Assembly (NCBI RefSeq): GCF_008807375.1 | Contig: NZ_CP043311.1 | Location: forward strand, 848,001 to 912,000 | Reading direction: 5' to 3' | Source: Pseudomonas lalkuanensis | Lineage (GTDB): Bacteria; Pseudomonadota; Gammaproteobacteria; Pseudomonadales; Pseudomonadaceae | Length of the DNA stretch: 64,000 nt | In this document: piece by piece, positions 1 to 8,737 of the stretch | How the letters are laid out: each line of letters begins with the position of its first letter | Position numbering within the stretch: the first letter of the stretch is position 1 | The notes under the pieces: generated by a model | Seen by the model: only the letters and a program-made list of their open reading frames with translations | What the model was told of the DNA's origin: nothing | Databases searched by the model: none | Made by a program: the position numbers and the translations under genes

Positions 1-1366
1 GGCCAAGGCCAAGCGCATGTACGGCTGCACCGAGTGCGGCGCCACCTTTCCCAAATGGGCCGGCCAGTGCGCCGACTGCGGGGCGTGGAACACCCTGGTG
101 GAAACCGTGCTGGAGGGCGCCGCGGCGTCTTCCTCGGGCGGTCGCGGCGGCTGGGCTGGCCAGCAGGCGCAGATCAAGACCCTGGCCGAGGTCAGCGTCG
201 AGGAAATGCCGCGCTTCTCGACCGCTTCCACCGAACTGGACCGTGTCCTCGGCGGTGGCCTGGTGGATGGCTCGGTGGTGCTGATCGGCGGTGATCCGGG
301 CATCGGCAAGTCCACCATCCTCCTGCAGACCCTCTGCAACATCGCGGCACGTTTCCCAGCCCTTTATGTCACCGGTGAGGAATCCCAGCAGCAGGTCGCC
401 ATGCGCGCCCGTCGCCTGGGCCTGCCGGAGGACAAGCTCAAGGTCATGACCGAGACCTGCATCGAAGCCATCATCGCCACCGCACGGGTGGAACAGCCCA
501 AGGTGATGGTGATCGACTCCATCCAGACCATCTTCACCGAACAATTGCAGTCCGCCCCTGGCGGCGTGGCCCAGGTGCGCGAGAGCGCCGCCCTGCTGGT
601 GCGATTCGCCAAGCAGAGCGGCACGGCGATCTTCCTGGTCGGCCATGTGACCAAGGAGGGTGCCCTGGCTGGCCCGCGTGTGCTTGAGCACATGGTGGAC
701 ACGGTGCTCTATTTCGAGGGCGAGTCCGACGGCCGCCTGCGCCTGTTGCGGGCGGTGAAGAACCGCTTCGGCGCAGTGAACGAGCTGGGCGTGTTCGGCA
801 TGACCGACAAGGGCCTGAAGGAAGTCTCCAACCCTTCGGCGATCTTCCTCACCCGCGCCCAGGAATCCGTGCCCGGCAGCGTGGTGATGGCCACCTGGGA
901 GGGTTCGCGGCCGATGCTGGTCGAGGTCCAGGCGCTGGTGGACACCAGCCATCTGGCCAACCCGCGCCGGGTGACCCTGGGCCTGGACCAGAACCGCCTG
1001 GCGATGCTGCTGGCGGTGCTGCACCGCCACGGCGGCATCCCCACCTACGACCAGGACGTGTTCCTCAACGTGGTAGGTGGTGTGAAGGTGCTGGAAACCG
1101 CCTCCGACCTGGCGCTGATCGCCGCCATCATCTCCAGCCTGCGCAATCGTCCGTTGGCCCATGACGTGCTGGTGTTCGGCGAGGTGGGGCTTTCCGGCGA
1201 GGTACGTCCGGTACCCAGTGGCCAGGAGCGCCTGAAGGAAGCCGCCAAGCACGGCTTCAAGCGTGCGATCGTGCCCAAGGGCAACGCCCCCAAGGAAGAC
1301 CCACCCGGTCTGGCCGTGATAGCGGTGACCCGCCTGGAACAGGCGCTGGATGCACTGTTCGAGTAG
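1..1366 (+). CDS. radA: DNA repair protein RadA (Sms), 5' end cut by window edge
   Basis: RecA-like ATPase and branch-migration factor that helps process recombination intermediates. The frame is open from base 2 (AKAKR before the first in-window Met at 17), and base 1 can be the last base of an ATG lying two bases outside, so only the initiator is missing. Visible features are an N-terminal zinc finger (CTEC...CADC), a Walker A motif GGDPGIGKST near residue 100, the RadA-specific KNRFG motif near residue 255, and a C-terminal Lon-protease-like domain. Total length of about 455 residues is normal for the family. In PAO1 radA also neighbours the PilZ gene that follows here on the opposite strand. 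Identification is secure. Confidence 0.97.
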   Translation, partial: AKAKRMYGCTECGATFPKWAGQCADCGAWNTLVETVLEGAAASSSGGRGGWAGQQAQIKTLAEVSVEEMPRFSTASTELDRVLGGGLVDGSVVLIGGDPGIGKSTILLQTLCNIAARFPALYVTGEESQQQVAMRARRLGLPEDKLKVMTETCIEAIIATARVEQPKVMVIDSIQTIFTEQLQSAPGGVAQVRESAALLVRFAKQSGTAIFLVGHVTKEGALAGPRVLEHMVDTVLYFEGESDGRLRLLRAVKNRFGAVNELGVFGMTDKGLKEVSNPSAIFLTRAQESVPGSVVMATWEGSRPMLVEVQALVDTSHLANPRRVTLGLDQNRLAMLLAVLHRHGGIPTYDQDVFLNVVGGVKVLETASDLALIAAIISSLRNRPLAHDVLVFGEVGLSGEVRPVPSGQERLKEAAKHGFKRAIVPKGNAPKEDPPGLAVIAVTRLEQALDALFE

Positions 1367-1383
1367 CGGGAAACCTGGTCCTG

Positions 1384-1406
1384 GTGATTGAAATCGCCCC
1401 CACAGG
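1384..1406 (-). repeat. REP-like element, short copy
   Basis: Reverse-complemented, these 23 bases match 21 of 23 bases at 19700-19722, which form the left arm of a complete REP-like hairpin. The shared core is CTGTGGG(A/G)GCGATTTCAATC. Lying just after the radA stop, it fits the habit of Pseudomonas REP elements to sit in 3' intergenic spaces. Only one arm is present here. Confidence 0.6.
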
Positions 1407-1437
1407 AAAAGCGGGGCGGTCATCACTTGCGCGGCCA

Positions 1438-1557
1438 GCTCCCTCTCCCGCCGGGGTGAAGAGGCATGCCGTCGGAGGCATTGCCTTCGGTGCCGATGAA
1501 CGCCTGAGCGCGAAGCGATCAGGCCGGGGCGCGGAGCGGGGTTGGGGTGAGGGCTTT
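1438..1557. repeat. possible second intergenic repeat (degenerate)
   Basis: The stretch is bounded by CTCCCTCTCCC on the left and GGGTTGGGGTGAGGG on the right. These resemble the two arms of a C-rich/G-rich imperfect inverted repeat common between Pseudomonas genes. The arms are about 80 bases apart and imperfect, so this may be a decayed or split copy. No coding sense was found between radA and the PilZ gene. Confidence 0.3.
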
Positions 1558-1567
1558 GGGGGGAGGC

Positions 1568-1936
1568 CTATTCTTCGCCCAATGCGGTCAATTCGCGCTC
1601 CAGCAGCTCTTCGCTGCCGAGGTTGAGCTCCACCAGGCGGCGCAGGTGGCTGATGGAGTCCAGGTCGATATGACGGCAGATGAAACCGAGTTGGTCGCCC
1701 TGGGCGCGGGTCAGTTCAACTTCCATCGCGACCTGTATGTCGGCCCCCAGGTCGATGAGGACATCGAAGGGCATGGCCGGGTCGCCGTCCCACTCCGGCG
1801 GGCGAATCACCAGCAGGCCCTTGAGGGAAATGTCGTGCAGCTCCGCCGCCCAGCGCTTGTCACCCTGCGCGATGGTGGTGGCGGCATCGAAGTTGATGCG
1901 GTGGAAGCGCCGACGTTCGCTGGCGATTTCACTCAT
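1568..1936 (-). CDS. mapZ: PilZ domain c-di-GMP binding protein, MapZ-like
   Basis: A 122-residue single-domain PilZ protein. The c-di-GMP motifs are intact: ERRRFHR at the N terminus (RxxxR) and HDISLKG (D/NxSxxG) near residue 35, followed by the PilZ beta-barrel and a C-terminal helix ([17 protein letters not shown]) typical of PA4608. In P. aeruginosa that protein, MapZ, binds the chemotaxis methyltransferase CheR1 when loaded with c-di-GMP and changes flagellar reversal. The start at 1936 is chosen because AGGAG lies seven bases upstream; two in-frame ATGs further up lack good spacing. Convergent with radA, as in PAO1. The CheR1 role is inferred by orthology. Confidence 0.9.
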   Translation of the reverse strand: MSEIASERRRFHRINFDAATTIAQGDKRWAAELHDISLKGLLVIRPPEWDGDPAMPFDVLIDLGADIQVAMEVELTRAQGDQLGFICRHIDLDSISHLRRLVELNLGSEELLERELTALGEE

Positions 1937-1987
1937 GTTCATGCTCCTGCGAGATTTCAACCACTATAGACAAGGCGCACCGGCTCT

Positions 1988-4153
1988 TCATTCGCCCCGG
2001 CGCCGCCTGATCCACAAAATCATTGCCACAATAGCCAGCACGCCGGTTCCGGCCAGCAGGTACTTCCACGGGCGCAGGCTGCTGCGCAACCACTGCCCGC
2101 GCTCTTCCCAGACGCGCTTGCCGGCGGCGTCGAAGTCCGGCTCCTCACAGTTCTGGCCGAAGTTGACGGCCCAGGGCACGTACGGTCCCTGCTGCACATA
2201 GCGCCGGTAATGGGCGCGTGCACCTTCCAGGTCGCGGTAGAGCAGCCAGCCGGTGGCCTTGCACAGCACCGCGGCGAAGGCCTGGCTGCTCCGGGGCAGT
2301 TGGTCGGCGGCGCGGTCAGCGAGCTGCGCGGCGACCCAGCGATAGTGGTAGCGGTTGTTCGGCTGGGCCAGGTTGGCGTTCTGCCGCTCGGCCTCGTCGG
2401 CGCTCAGCAGCCCGCCGGCCGTCTGGCGGCCGACCTGGAGCAGGGCGAAGGAACCGCCGAGGCTGTGGAAGTCCGGCGACATCTCATAGCCCAGCAACTC
2501 CATGCCCTGTTCACGGGCGATCAACGCCGCTTCATAGAGGGCTTCGGCGCGGCCGGTGGCGGTCCAGCGGTTCTCCGCTTCTTCCCGGGCATGGCCATAG
2601 CGGCGAGCGCTTTCGCGCAGCTCATCGCTGTCGAAATAGGGCAGCGCCTCGGCGTAATGGCCCTCGCGCAGCAGGCGCCGCGCCAGCAGGTCGCGCAGTT
2701 GGGCGGCAACGGGACGTGGCTGGTAGCTCTCGCGCTCTTCGGCCGTCTGTGGCTTGGCTGCCGCTACCTTGGCGTCGACATAGCCCTTGAGCTCCTCCAG
2801 TGTGAGCACCCGCTCGGCGACGGCGGCGGCATCCCACCAGTAGAGATCGCCGCTGCGGTACAGCAGGTCGAAGGCGTCCAGGTAGTCGCCGCGCTGCAGG
2901 GAAAGGATGGCGTTCTCTCCGTCCACCCGGCAGCGCGGTTTCACGTTCTCGTAGTCCCAGTTGGCCGTGCGCCGGGTGCCCCAGTCTTCATCTTCGGGGA
3001 AGGCGCGCGCGGCCTTGGCGTAGGCTTCGGCGGCGCGGGTGGCATCTCCGTCGCGCAGGGCCAGCTTGGCTCGCAACCACCAGGCCAGCCCGCTGTCGCT
3101 GGCCTTGGAGAGGAAGCGCTGGGCATCGTCGTAGCGACCAAGCTGATAGCTCAGGGCGGCCAGGCGGTCGGCACCGTCCAGGTCGCTGCCGGTGTTCTCG
3201 ATCAGCAGCGCGCCGAGGCGGTCATTCCCGTTCGGTTCGCCATCGATGCGGCTGAGCAGGCGGGCGGTCAGCAGTTGCTGGACCTCGGGAATGGCCAGCA
3301 ACGGCATCAATTGGGCGTCGGGCAGGCGGATCAGCGCGGACGAAAGTTGGCGCAGCGAGCTGTAGCCGGTGGCTGAATGGTGGGCGGTCTGGCTGGCATA
3401 GAGACGGATGGCGTTGGCCCAGTCGCCGGCCAGGTAGGCCAGGCGGGCCTCTTCGCCGAGGCTGGCGATGCCCAGCTCCAGCGGATCGGAGTAACCCTGG
3501 GCGGTGAGCTGGCGAGTCTGGCGGAAGGCATCGCGCGCGGCCTCGGTGGCCTGTCGCATGAACAGCCGCTGGTCTTCCTCGCTGCGTTGGGCTTCTTCGG
3601 CGGGCACGCCCTCGGGTTGGCCGAGGCTGGCCTGTGCCCGGCCCAGGGAATAGGCGGCCCAGGTACTGCGCAGGCGACGTTGTTCGGGCGGCAGCTGCAG
3701 GACCCTCTGGAAGTAGTCGGCGGCCAGCAGGTATTCCTGCCGGGCGAAGGCGACCGCGCCCGCACTGTAGAGGCGCAGCTCGGCGGGCAGGTCCAGCCCC
3801 TGACCCTCCACCTGGCGGGCGTCGGTCAGGGCTCGCAGGCGCTTGACCTGCTGGTAGAGGGGCTCGCCCAGCTCCCGCTGTTCCACTTCGTCGCGCTGCT
3901 GGAGATAGCGTTCTCCGTCGTCGTTCCAGTAACCCAGCAGGGTGGCATCGCCGGACTGGCCGAGGCCGGGCACCGGCTTGCCCAGGCGCGTGACCTCGAA
4001 GGCGAAGTTGCCTTCGGGCAGCTCGGCCAGGGTCTGGGCGCGGTCGTCCAGCAGGCTCAGGGGAAAGTCCGGTCCGCACGCCTGTGCGCTCACTACCGGC
4101 AGGCAGAGCGCGATGGCGAGGGCAAGGCGAGTGCGGCGTTCAGGGGTAGACAC
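1988..4153 (-). CDS. large periplasmic TPR-like protein with C-terminal membrane anchor, function unknown
   Basis: About 721 residues. A GTG start at 4153 is chosen: AGGAGG lies five bases upstream and a signal peptide follows (hydrophobic LALAIALCLPVV, probable cleavage near VSA-QA). The mature protein begins with ACGPDFP. The middle is alpha-helical and rich in Ala, Leu, Arg and Tyr with TPR/SEL-like pairs (for example EYLLAADYFQRVLQLPPE, and repeats near residues 370-420 and 580-620). The last 30 residues hold one membrane span (YLLAGTGVLAIVAMILWI) followed by RRRRGE, so the bulk should face the periplasm. Its first 14 bases overlap the end of the DUF3142 lipoprotein gene upstream, which implies coupled translation. 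I do not recognise a named function. Confidence 0.75.
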   Translation of the reverse strand: MSTPERRTRLALAIALCLPVVSAQACGPDFPLSLLDDRAQTLAELPEGNFAFEVTRLGKPVPGLGQSGDATLLGYWNDDGERYLQQRDEVEQRELGEPLYQQVKRLRALTDARQVEGQGLDLPAELRLYSAGAVAFARQEYLLAADYFQRVLQLPPEQRRLRSTWAAYSLGRAQASLGQPEGVPAEEAQRSEEDQRLFMRQATEAARDAFRQTRQLTAQGYSDPLELGIASLGEEARLAYLAGDWANAIRLYASQTAHHSATGYSSLRQLSSALIRLPDAQLMPLLAIPEVQQLLTARLLSRIDGEPNGNDRLGALLIENTGSDLDGADRLAALSYQLGRYDDAQRFLSKASDSGLAWWLRAKLALRDGDATRAAEAYAKAARAFPEDEDWGTRRTANWDYENVKPRCRVDGENAILSLQRGDYLDAFDLLYRSGDLYWWDAAAVAERVLTLEELKGYVDAKVAAAKPQTAEERESYQPRPVAAQLRDLLARRLLREGHYAEALPYFDSDELRESARRYGHAREEAENRWTATGRAEALYEAALIAREQGMELLGYEMSPDFHSLGGSFALLQVGRQTAGGLLSADEAERQNANLAQPNNRYHYRWVAAQLADRAADQLPRSSQAFAAVLCKATGWLLYRDLEGARAHYRRYVQQGPYVPWAVNFGQNCEEPDFDAAGKRVWEERGQWLRSSLRPWKYLLAGTGVLAIVAMILWIRRRRGE

Positions 4154-5321
4154 GGGATCCTCCTTGATCGAGATGTTCGCAGCGGGCCCAACCCAGGGCT
4201 TGCCGCTGGCCGGCAGCGAGCCGGCCTTCGTTGAGACGGGTGAAGACCAGGCGGTCGGTTGCGCGTTCCAGGCGATAGCCGGCCAGGGCGTCGGCTGCCT
4301 CACAGGACCGGGCCGGCAGTTCGATGCGCTCCGGCAGGGGGCCGTCGAGGTTGCCCAGGTTGGCAACGGCGAGTTCGTGCAGCGGTCCCGACTGCTGGAT
4401 TTCAGGCCGGATGTCGGCGTGCAGGGATTCGCCTCGCGCCACCGCCTGCAGGGTCGCCAGCCGCCAGGCGCGGCGATCGCCGGCCAGGGGCAGGCGGAAC
4501 CAGATGACGCCGGTCAGGTGTTCGGGGCGGTCGCGGCGCAGGTTGGCCAGCAGTTCGGCCAGTTGCTGCGGGTCGGCCTGGCGTTCGTGGCGGGGGCCGG
4601 CGATGGCCAGCGGGCTTTCGCTCTCGACCCGGCCATTCACCAGGGCGATGCCGTAGGCGGGCAGGGCGAGCAGGAAGGGACGCTCGCTGGCATCGCTCCA
4701 GCGTTTTGCCCAGGCCAGCGCACGTGCGAGGTCGAACAGACCATTCTCCGGCGCGCTCACCGCATGGACTTGCAATACGCTGCCATCCACTTGCCGAAGC
4801 AGATCGGCCAGGGCCGGGCTGTCGAGCCAGGCGGGCAGGGCGGTGATGCTGAGTTCGAGGTCCGCCGGGAGCGCCTGGCGAAGGTCGCGGAGAAAGTCCC
4901 GGTAGCCCGGCAGGCGCGCACTGGCGCAATCGTGGTCGATCTCCAGGCCCTGCATGACGAGACCCTGGGCGCGCCAGTGGTCCACCAGGGCGAGGATGTC
5001 GGCGCGGGTGCGTTGCAGGTCCAGGTCCGGCAACTGGCCGTCCAGGCGCACCACTGCGACCAGCGGGCGCCCGTCGGTGGCGAGCAGTTCGCTGTTCACC
5101 TGAATGCGCGACCAGCCCGCCCCCGGATGGGCCTGGGCGGCGAGCACACGCAGGGTGGTGAAGTCGGCGCGGCTGGCGGCCAGGGCCTCAGCATGGGCAG
5201 GGCGCCACTGCCGTTGCCAGATATAGAGCTGCTGGTCGAGCGGAGCGCGGGTTTCCTGCTCGCAGCCGGAGAGCATGAGCAACAGAAGGACGAAGGCTGC
5301 GCGAAGGGGTGATGAAGGCAT
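4140..5321 (-). CDS. DUF3142-type lipoprotein, TIM-barrel-like, function unknown
   Basis: About 393 residues. It begins with a lipoprotein signal: hydrophobic AAFVLLLLML then lipobox LSGC, acylated Cys at residue 20. The body resembles the DUF3142 family, with an alternating beta/alpha pattern and carbohydrate-enzyme-like strands ending in acidic residues (GLEIDHDC near residue 130, LSITALPAWL, GVIWFRLPL). This suggests a glycoside-hydrolase-like TIM barrel, but no catalytic pair is proven. The start at 5321 places the signal peptide at the N terminus; the ribosome site is weak. The gene overlaps the next one by 14 bases, so the two form an operon whose products likely act together in the envelope. 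Confidence 0.75.
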   Translation of the reverse strand: MPSSPLRAAFVLLLLMLSGCEQETRAPLDQQLYIWQRQWRPAHAEALAASRADFTTLRVLAAQAHPGAGWSRIQVNSELLATDGRPLVAVVRLDGQLPDLDLQRTRADILALVDHWRAQGLVMQGLEIDHDCASARLPGYRDFLRDLRQALPADLELSITALPAWLDSPALADLLRQVDGSVLQVHAVSAPENGLFDLARALAWAKRWSDASERPFLLALPAYGIALVNGRVESESPLAIAGPRHERQADPQQLAELLANLRRDRPEHLTGVIWFRLPLAGDRRAWRLATLQAVARGESLHADIRPEIQQSGPLHELAVANLGNLDGPLPERIELPARSCEAADALAGYRLERATDRLVFTRLNEGRLAAGQRQALGWARCEHLDQGGSRVYP

Positions 5322-5492
5322 GGAATCGGCGCGCTCTGGGGCGGGCTCCTTGGGCGATTGAGCCTGACTGCGGCGAATTACATCCCTATTCCCGGTGGCC
5401 GACAAGGCGTGCCGGCACTGGTTTGACAGTTCCCCATACGTCGCCAAAGCTGCTTATGCGGTTTTTCTATAAATTCCTGCGGAGCGCAAATA

Positions 5493-5999
5493 ATGGATAA
5501 GCGACTTCTGAAAAAGGGCTTGATCGTGGGCCTGCTCGGCGCAGCCAGCGTGGCGGCGCAGGCCGACCAGGCGGGGGGCGGCGGTTGCGGCTGGGGCAAC
5601 ATGTTGTTCGAAGGCCAGCGCGGCCTGGTCCCACATCTGCTGGCCACCACCACCAACGGTACTTCCGGTAACGCAACCTTTGGCCTGACCTCGGGTACCA
5701 ACGGTTGCGATTCCAGTGTGCGTCTGGGCTATGGCGGCCGTTCCTGGCTGGCCATGAATGGCATGCTCGACAACATTGCCGAAGACATGGCTCAGGGCAA
5801 AGGCGAGGCGCTGGACGCCTATGCGACTCTGCTGGGCATCGAACAGTCCGATCGCGCCCACTTCGCCCAGGTCACCCAGGCCAACTTCTCCACCATCTTC
5901 TCCTCGCCAGACGTGACCGGGGATCAGGTGCTCGCCGCCACTATCGACGTCATGAGCCGCGACCAGCAACTGGCCCGCTATGCCAAGCAGCCGAGCTAA
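5493..5999 (+). CDS. DUF3015 family secreted protein (PA4607-like)
   Basis: A 168-residue protein with a basic start (MDKRLLKKG), a hydrophobic stretch (LIVGLLGAASVAA) and a likely signal peptidase cut after AQA. The mature part opens with GGGGCGWGN and carries a second Cys in TNGCDSS, so a disulfide is possible in the periplasm. The composition and pattern (Gly-rich start, TSGTNGCDSS, DNIAEDMAQGKGE) match the DUF3015 family found in pseudomonads and other gammaproteobacteria. Function unknown. It lies between the divergent DUF3142 operon and cstA and is closed by a strong hairpin terminator. TTGACA at 5423-5428 could be a -35 element, but no clear -10 follows. Confidence 0.85.
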   Translation: MDKRLLKKGLIVGLLGAASVAAQADQAGGGGCGWGNMLFEGQRGLVPHLLATTTNGTSGNATFGLTSGTNGCDSSVRLGYGGRSWLAMNGMLDNIAEDMAQGKGEALDAYATLLGIEQSDRAHFAQVTQANFSTIFSSPDVTGDQVLAATIDVMSRDQQLARYAKQPS

Positions 6000-6016
6000 G
6001 TCCAGCAGCGCATAAG

Positions 6017-6042
6017 AAAGCCGGGCCTTGCCCGGCTTTTTT
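6017..6042 (+). terminator. rho-independent terminator of the DUF3015 gene
   Basis: A ten-base perfect stem AAAGCCGGGC / GCCCGGCTTT with a three-base loop (CTT) runs into further Ts, 17 bases after the stop codon. Confidence 0.9.
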
Positions 6043-6153
6043 CTAGCCCCCTGTCGCTGAAAGGCTCATTCCAGACCCGGTTCGGTCAGCGCTTGTTTCC
6101 AGAGGGACTAAGCTTGTGCGGCAGCCTGTCTGTTCATTCATTCGGAGTTCCCT

Positions 6154-8220
6154 ATGAACAATAACAACAGCGTCCTGCGCCACCTGCCCTGGGCAGTGCT
6201 GGCCGTGGCTGGCGCCTGCGCCCTGGGCGTCGTCGCGTTGCGGCGCGGCGAGGCGATCAATGCACTGTGGATCGTGGTAGCCGCCGTTGCCCTCTACCTG
6301 GTCGCCTATCGCTACTACAGCCTGTTCATCGCCACCAGGGTGATGCAGCTCGATCCAACTCGCGCCACGCCGGCCGTCCTCCACAATGACGGCCTGGATT
6401 TCGTTCCAACCAACAAACACGTGCTCTTCGGACACCACTTCGCTGCCATCGCCGGCGCCGGTCCGCTGGTGGGCCCGGTACTCGCCGCGCAGATGGGCTA
6501 CCTGCCCGGCACCCTCTGGCTGATCGCCGGCGTGGTCCTGGCCGGCGCGGTGCAGGATTTCATGGTGCTGTTCATTTCCAGCCGCCGCGATGGCCGCTCC
6601 CTGGGCGACCTGGTACGTGAGGAAATGGGCCAGGTGGCGGGCACCATTGCGCTGTTCGGCGCCTTCCTGATCATGATCATCATCCTCGCGGTGCTCTCGC
6701 TGATCGTGGTGAAGGCCCTGGCCGAAAGCCCGTGGGGCATGTTCACCGTGATGGCGACCATCCCCATTGCGATGCTGATGGGGATCTACATGCGCTATAT
6801 CCGCCCGGGACGCATCGGCGAGATTTCCCTCATCGGCGTGGTCCTGCTGCTGACTTCCATCTGGCTCGGTGGCCAGGTCGCCGCCGATCCGGTCTGGGGC
6901 CCGGCCTTCACCTTCACCGGCGTGCAGATCACCTGGATGCTGATCGGCTACGGCTTCGTTGCCGCCGTGCTGCCGGTATGGCTGATCCTCGCCCCGCGTG
7001 ACTACCTGTCCACATTCCTCAAGATCGGCACCATTGTCGCCCTGGCTATCGGCATCCTGATCACCATGCCGGAGCTGAAAATGCCGGCGCTGACCCAGTT
7101 CGTAGACGGCACTGGCCCTGTGTGGAAAGGTCCCCTGTTCCCCTTCCTGTTCATCACCATCGCCTGTGGTGCAGTGTCCGGCTTCCATGCGCTGATTTCC
7201 TCGGGCACCACGCCCAAGATGCTGGCCAGTGAGTCCCACGCCCGCTACATCGGCTACGGCGGCATGCTGATGGAGTCCTTCGTCGCCATCATGGCCATGG
7301 TCGCCGCCTCGGTGATCGAACCGGGCGTGTACTTCGCCATGAACAGCCCGCCGGCCGTGGTCGGGGCGGATGTCGCCAGTGTGGCGGCGGCGGTGAGCAA
7401 CTGGGGCTTCGCCATCACCCCCGAGCAGCTGGAGGCCACCGCCAGGGACATCGGCGAACACACCATCCTGGCCCGTGCCGGCGGTGCGCCGACCCTGGCC
7501 GTGGGCATCGCGCAGATCCTCCACCAGGTGCTGCCGGGCGAGAACACCATGGCTTTCTGGTATCACTTCGCGATCCTCTTCGAGGCGCTGTTCATCCTCA
7601 CCGCGGTGGACGCCGGTACCCGCGCCGGTCGCTTCATGCTGCAGGACCTCTTGGGCAACTTCGTCCCGGCGCTGAAGAAAACCGAGTCCTGGACCGCCAA
7701 CGTCATCGCCACCGCCGGTTGCGTGGCCATGTGGGGCTGGCTGCTGTACCAGGGCGTGATCGATCCGCTGGGCGGCATCAACACCCTGTGGCCGCTGTTC
7801 GGCATCTCCAACCAGATGCTGGCGGGCATCGCCCTGATGCTGGGCTGCGTGGTGCTGATCAAGATGAAGCGCCAGCGCTACGTCTGGGTCACCCTGATCC
7901 CGGCCACCTGGCTGCTGATCTGCACGACTACCGCTGGTGTGATCAAGCTCATCGATCCGAACCCCGCTGTCGGCTTCCTGGCCCTGGCCAAGAAGTACAG
8001 CGATGCCCTGGCTGCGGGGCAGGTGCTGGCGCCGGCCAAGGATATCGGCCAGATGCAGAACGTGATCTTCAACGCCTACACCAACGCGACCCTGACCGCG
8101 CTGTTCCTCTTCGTGGTGCTGAGCGTGCTGTTCTACGCCATCAAGGTGGGCCGCAATGCCTGGATGAAACCGGAGCGCACCGACAAGGAATCGCCATTCC
8201 AGCCGATCCCGGAAGCCTGA
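6154..8220 (+). CDS. cstA: CstA family transporter (carbon starvation protein A)
   Basis: A 688-residue inner-membrane protein with many membrane spans. CstA-family proteins import peptides and, in enterobacteria, pyruvate during carbon limitation. The family pattern is clear: [25 protein letters not shown] near residue 90, [19 protein letters not shown] after it, and SGTTPKML near residue 350. GGAG lies six bases before the ATG. The YbdD/YjiX small partner gene follows after 13 bases, the usual pairing. Codons 2-5 form a run of A-rich triplets that matches the Hfq/Crc catabolite-repression motif, which fits a carbon-starvation gene. Matches PA4606 by context. Confidence 0.96.
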   Translation: MNNNNSVLRHLPWAVLAVAGACALGVVALRRGEAINALWIVVAAVALYLVAYRYYSLFIATRVMQLDPTRATPAVLHNDGLDFVPTNKHVLFGHHFAAIAGAGPLVGPVLAAQMGYLPGTLWLIAGVVLAGAVQDFMVLFISSRRDGRSLGDLVREEMGQVAGTIALFGAFLIMIIILAVLSLIVVKALAESPWGMFTVMATIPIAMLMGIYMRYIRPGRIGEISLIGVVLLLTSIWLGGQVAADPVWGPAFTFTGVQITWMLIGYGFVAAVLPVWLILAPRDYLSTFLKIGTIVALAIGILITMPELKMPALTQFVDGTGPVWKGPLFPFLFITIACGAVSGFHALISSGTTPKMLASESHARYIGYGGMLMESFVAIMAMVAASVIEPGVYFAMNSPPAVVGADVASVAAAVSNWGFAITPEQLEATARDIGEHTILARAGGAPTLAVGIAQILHQVLPGENTMAFWYHFAILFEALFILTAVDAGTRAGRFMLQDLLGNFVPALKKTESWTANVIATAGCVAMWGWLLYQGVIDPLGGINTLWPLFGISNQMLAGIALMLGCVVLIKMKRQRYVWVTLIPATWLLICTTTAGVIKLIDPNPAVGFLALAKKYSDALAAGQVLAPAKDIGQMQNVIFNAYTNATLTALFLFVVLSVLFYAIKVGRNAWMKPERTDKESPFQPIPEA
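6157..6168 (+). promoter_or_regulatory. candidate Hfq/Crc (CA-motif) site at the cstA start
   Basis: Right after the ATG the mRNA reads AACAATAACAAC, four consecutive AAN triplets. This matches the AANAANAA motif recognised by Hfq with Crc on Pseudomonas catabolite-repressed mRNAs. Hfq bound here would block initiation until the CrcZ/CrcY sRNAs titrate it. Confidence 0.6.
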
Positions 8221-8233
8221 GGAGGCCGCGCAC

Positions 8234-8437
8234 ATGTTCAATGACCTGAGCCGCATGGGTAAGTACCTCGGGCAGGCCGCGCGGATGCTGGTGGGCATGC
8301 CCGACTACGACAATTACGTCGAGCACATGCAGCGCAAGCACCCGGACAAGCCGGTCATGACTTACGAGGAGTTTTTCCGCGAGCGCCAGGAGGCGCGTTA
8401 TGGCGGCGGCAAGGGACGACCCATACGTTGTTGCTGA
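8234..8437 (+). CDS. YbdD/YjiX family small protein (CstA partner)
   Basis: A 67-residue protein of the DUF466/YbdD family, almost always encoded directly after cstA-type transporters. Visible hallmarks are the N-terminal helix [24 protein letters not shown], the motif [22 protein letters not shown] and the Cys-Cys end (IRCC). In E. coli, YbdD and YjiX are needed for activity of the CstA/BtsT-type importers. GAGG precedes the ATG closely, and the gene sits 13 bases after cstA, so it is cotranscribed. A strong terminator follows. Matches PA4605. Confidence 0.93.
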   Translation: MFNDLSRMGKYLGQAARMLVGMPDYDNYVEHMQRKHPDKPVMTYEEFFRERQEARYGGGKGRPIRCC

Positions 8438-8737
8438 GCTGAGAAGCAGAGGCAGGGAGCGCCACGCTTTGTCGTGGCGCTTCTTTTTTTTGCGGGCGAT
8501 TTGCTGCCTCAACCGCGTGGCCGATCCGGAGAATGCGGCCCGGCCGAACTCCGATGGTGGGCCGGTGAAGCGTGGTTCACCCTAGGTGATCTGGCTTCCC
8601 TGGTTGAGCGCGTCCCGGCGCACACTCCCGACAATCCGGCAGCCAGACACAAGCGTCTGGCAGGCACGGCCATGACAGCATCCGGGGTGAGCCTTCTAAT
8701 CCTTCCAGCCCTCATGGGAGCAGGGCGGGAGGGAACC
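8438..8737. other. 300-base gap between ybdD and the binding-protein gene
   Basis: It holds the ybdD terminator (8459-8491) and a small imperfect hairpin at 8642-8661 (GCCAGAC, six-base loop, GTCTGGC). I found no convincing gene or clear promoter in the rest. Confidence 0.5.
8459..8491 (+). terminator. rho-independent terminator of cstA-ybdD
   Basis: Stem GCGCCACG / CGTGGCGC with a six-base loop, followed by TTC and a run of nine Ts, shortly after the ybdD stop. Confidence 0.92.

Noticed and set aside
5423..5428. TTGACA as a full promoter for the DUF3015 gene
   Set aside because: No -10 element at 16-18 bases; kept only as a remark.
6043..8298. Minus-strand open frame of about 750 codons opposite cstA
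   Set aside because: His/Gln/Asp-rich nonsense composition, antisense to a clear transporter.
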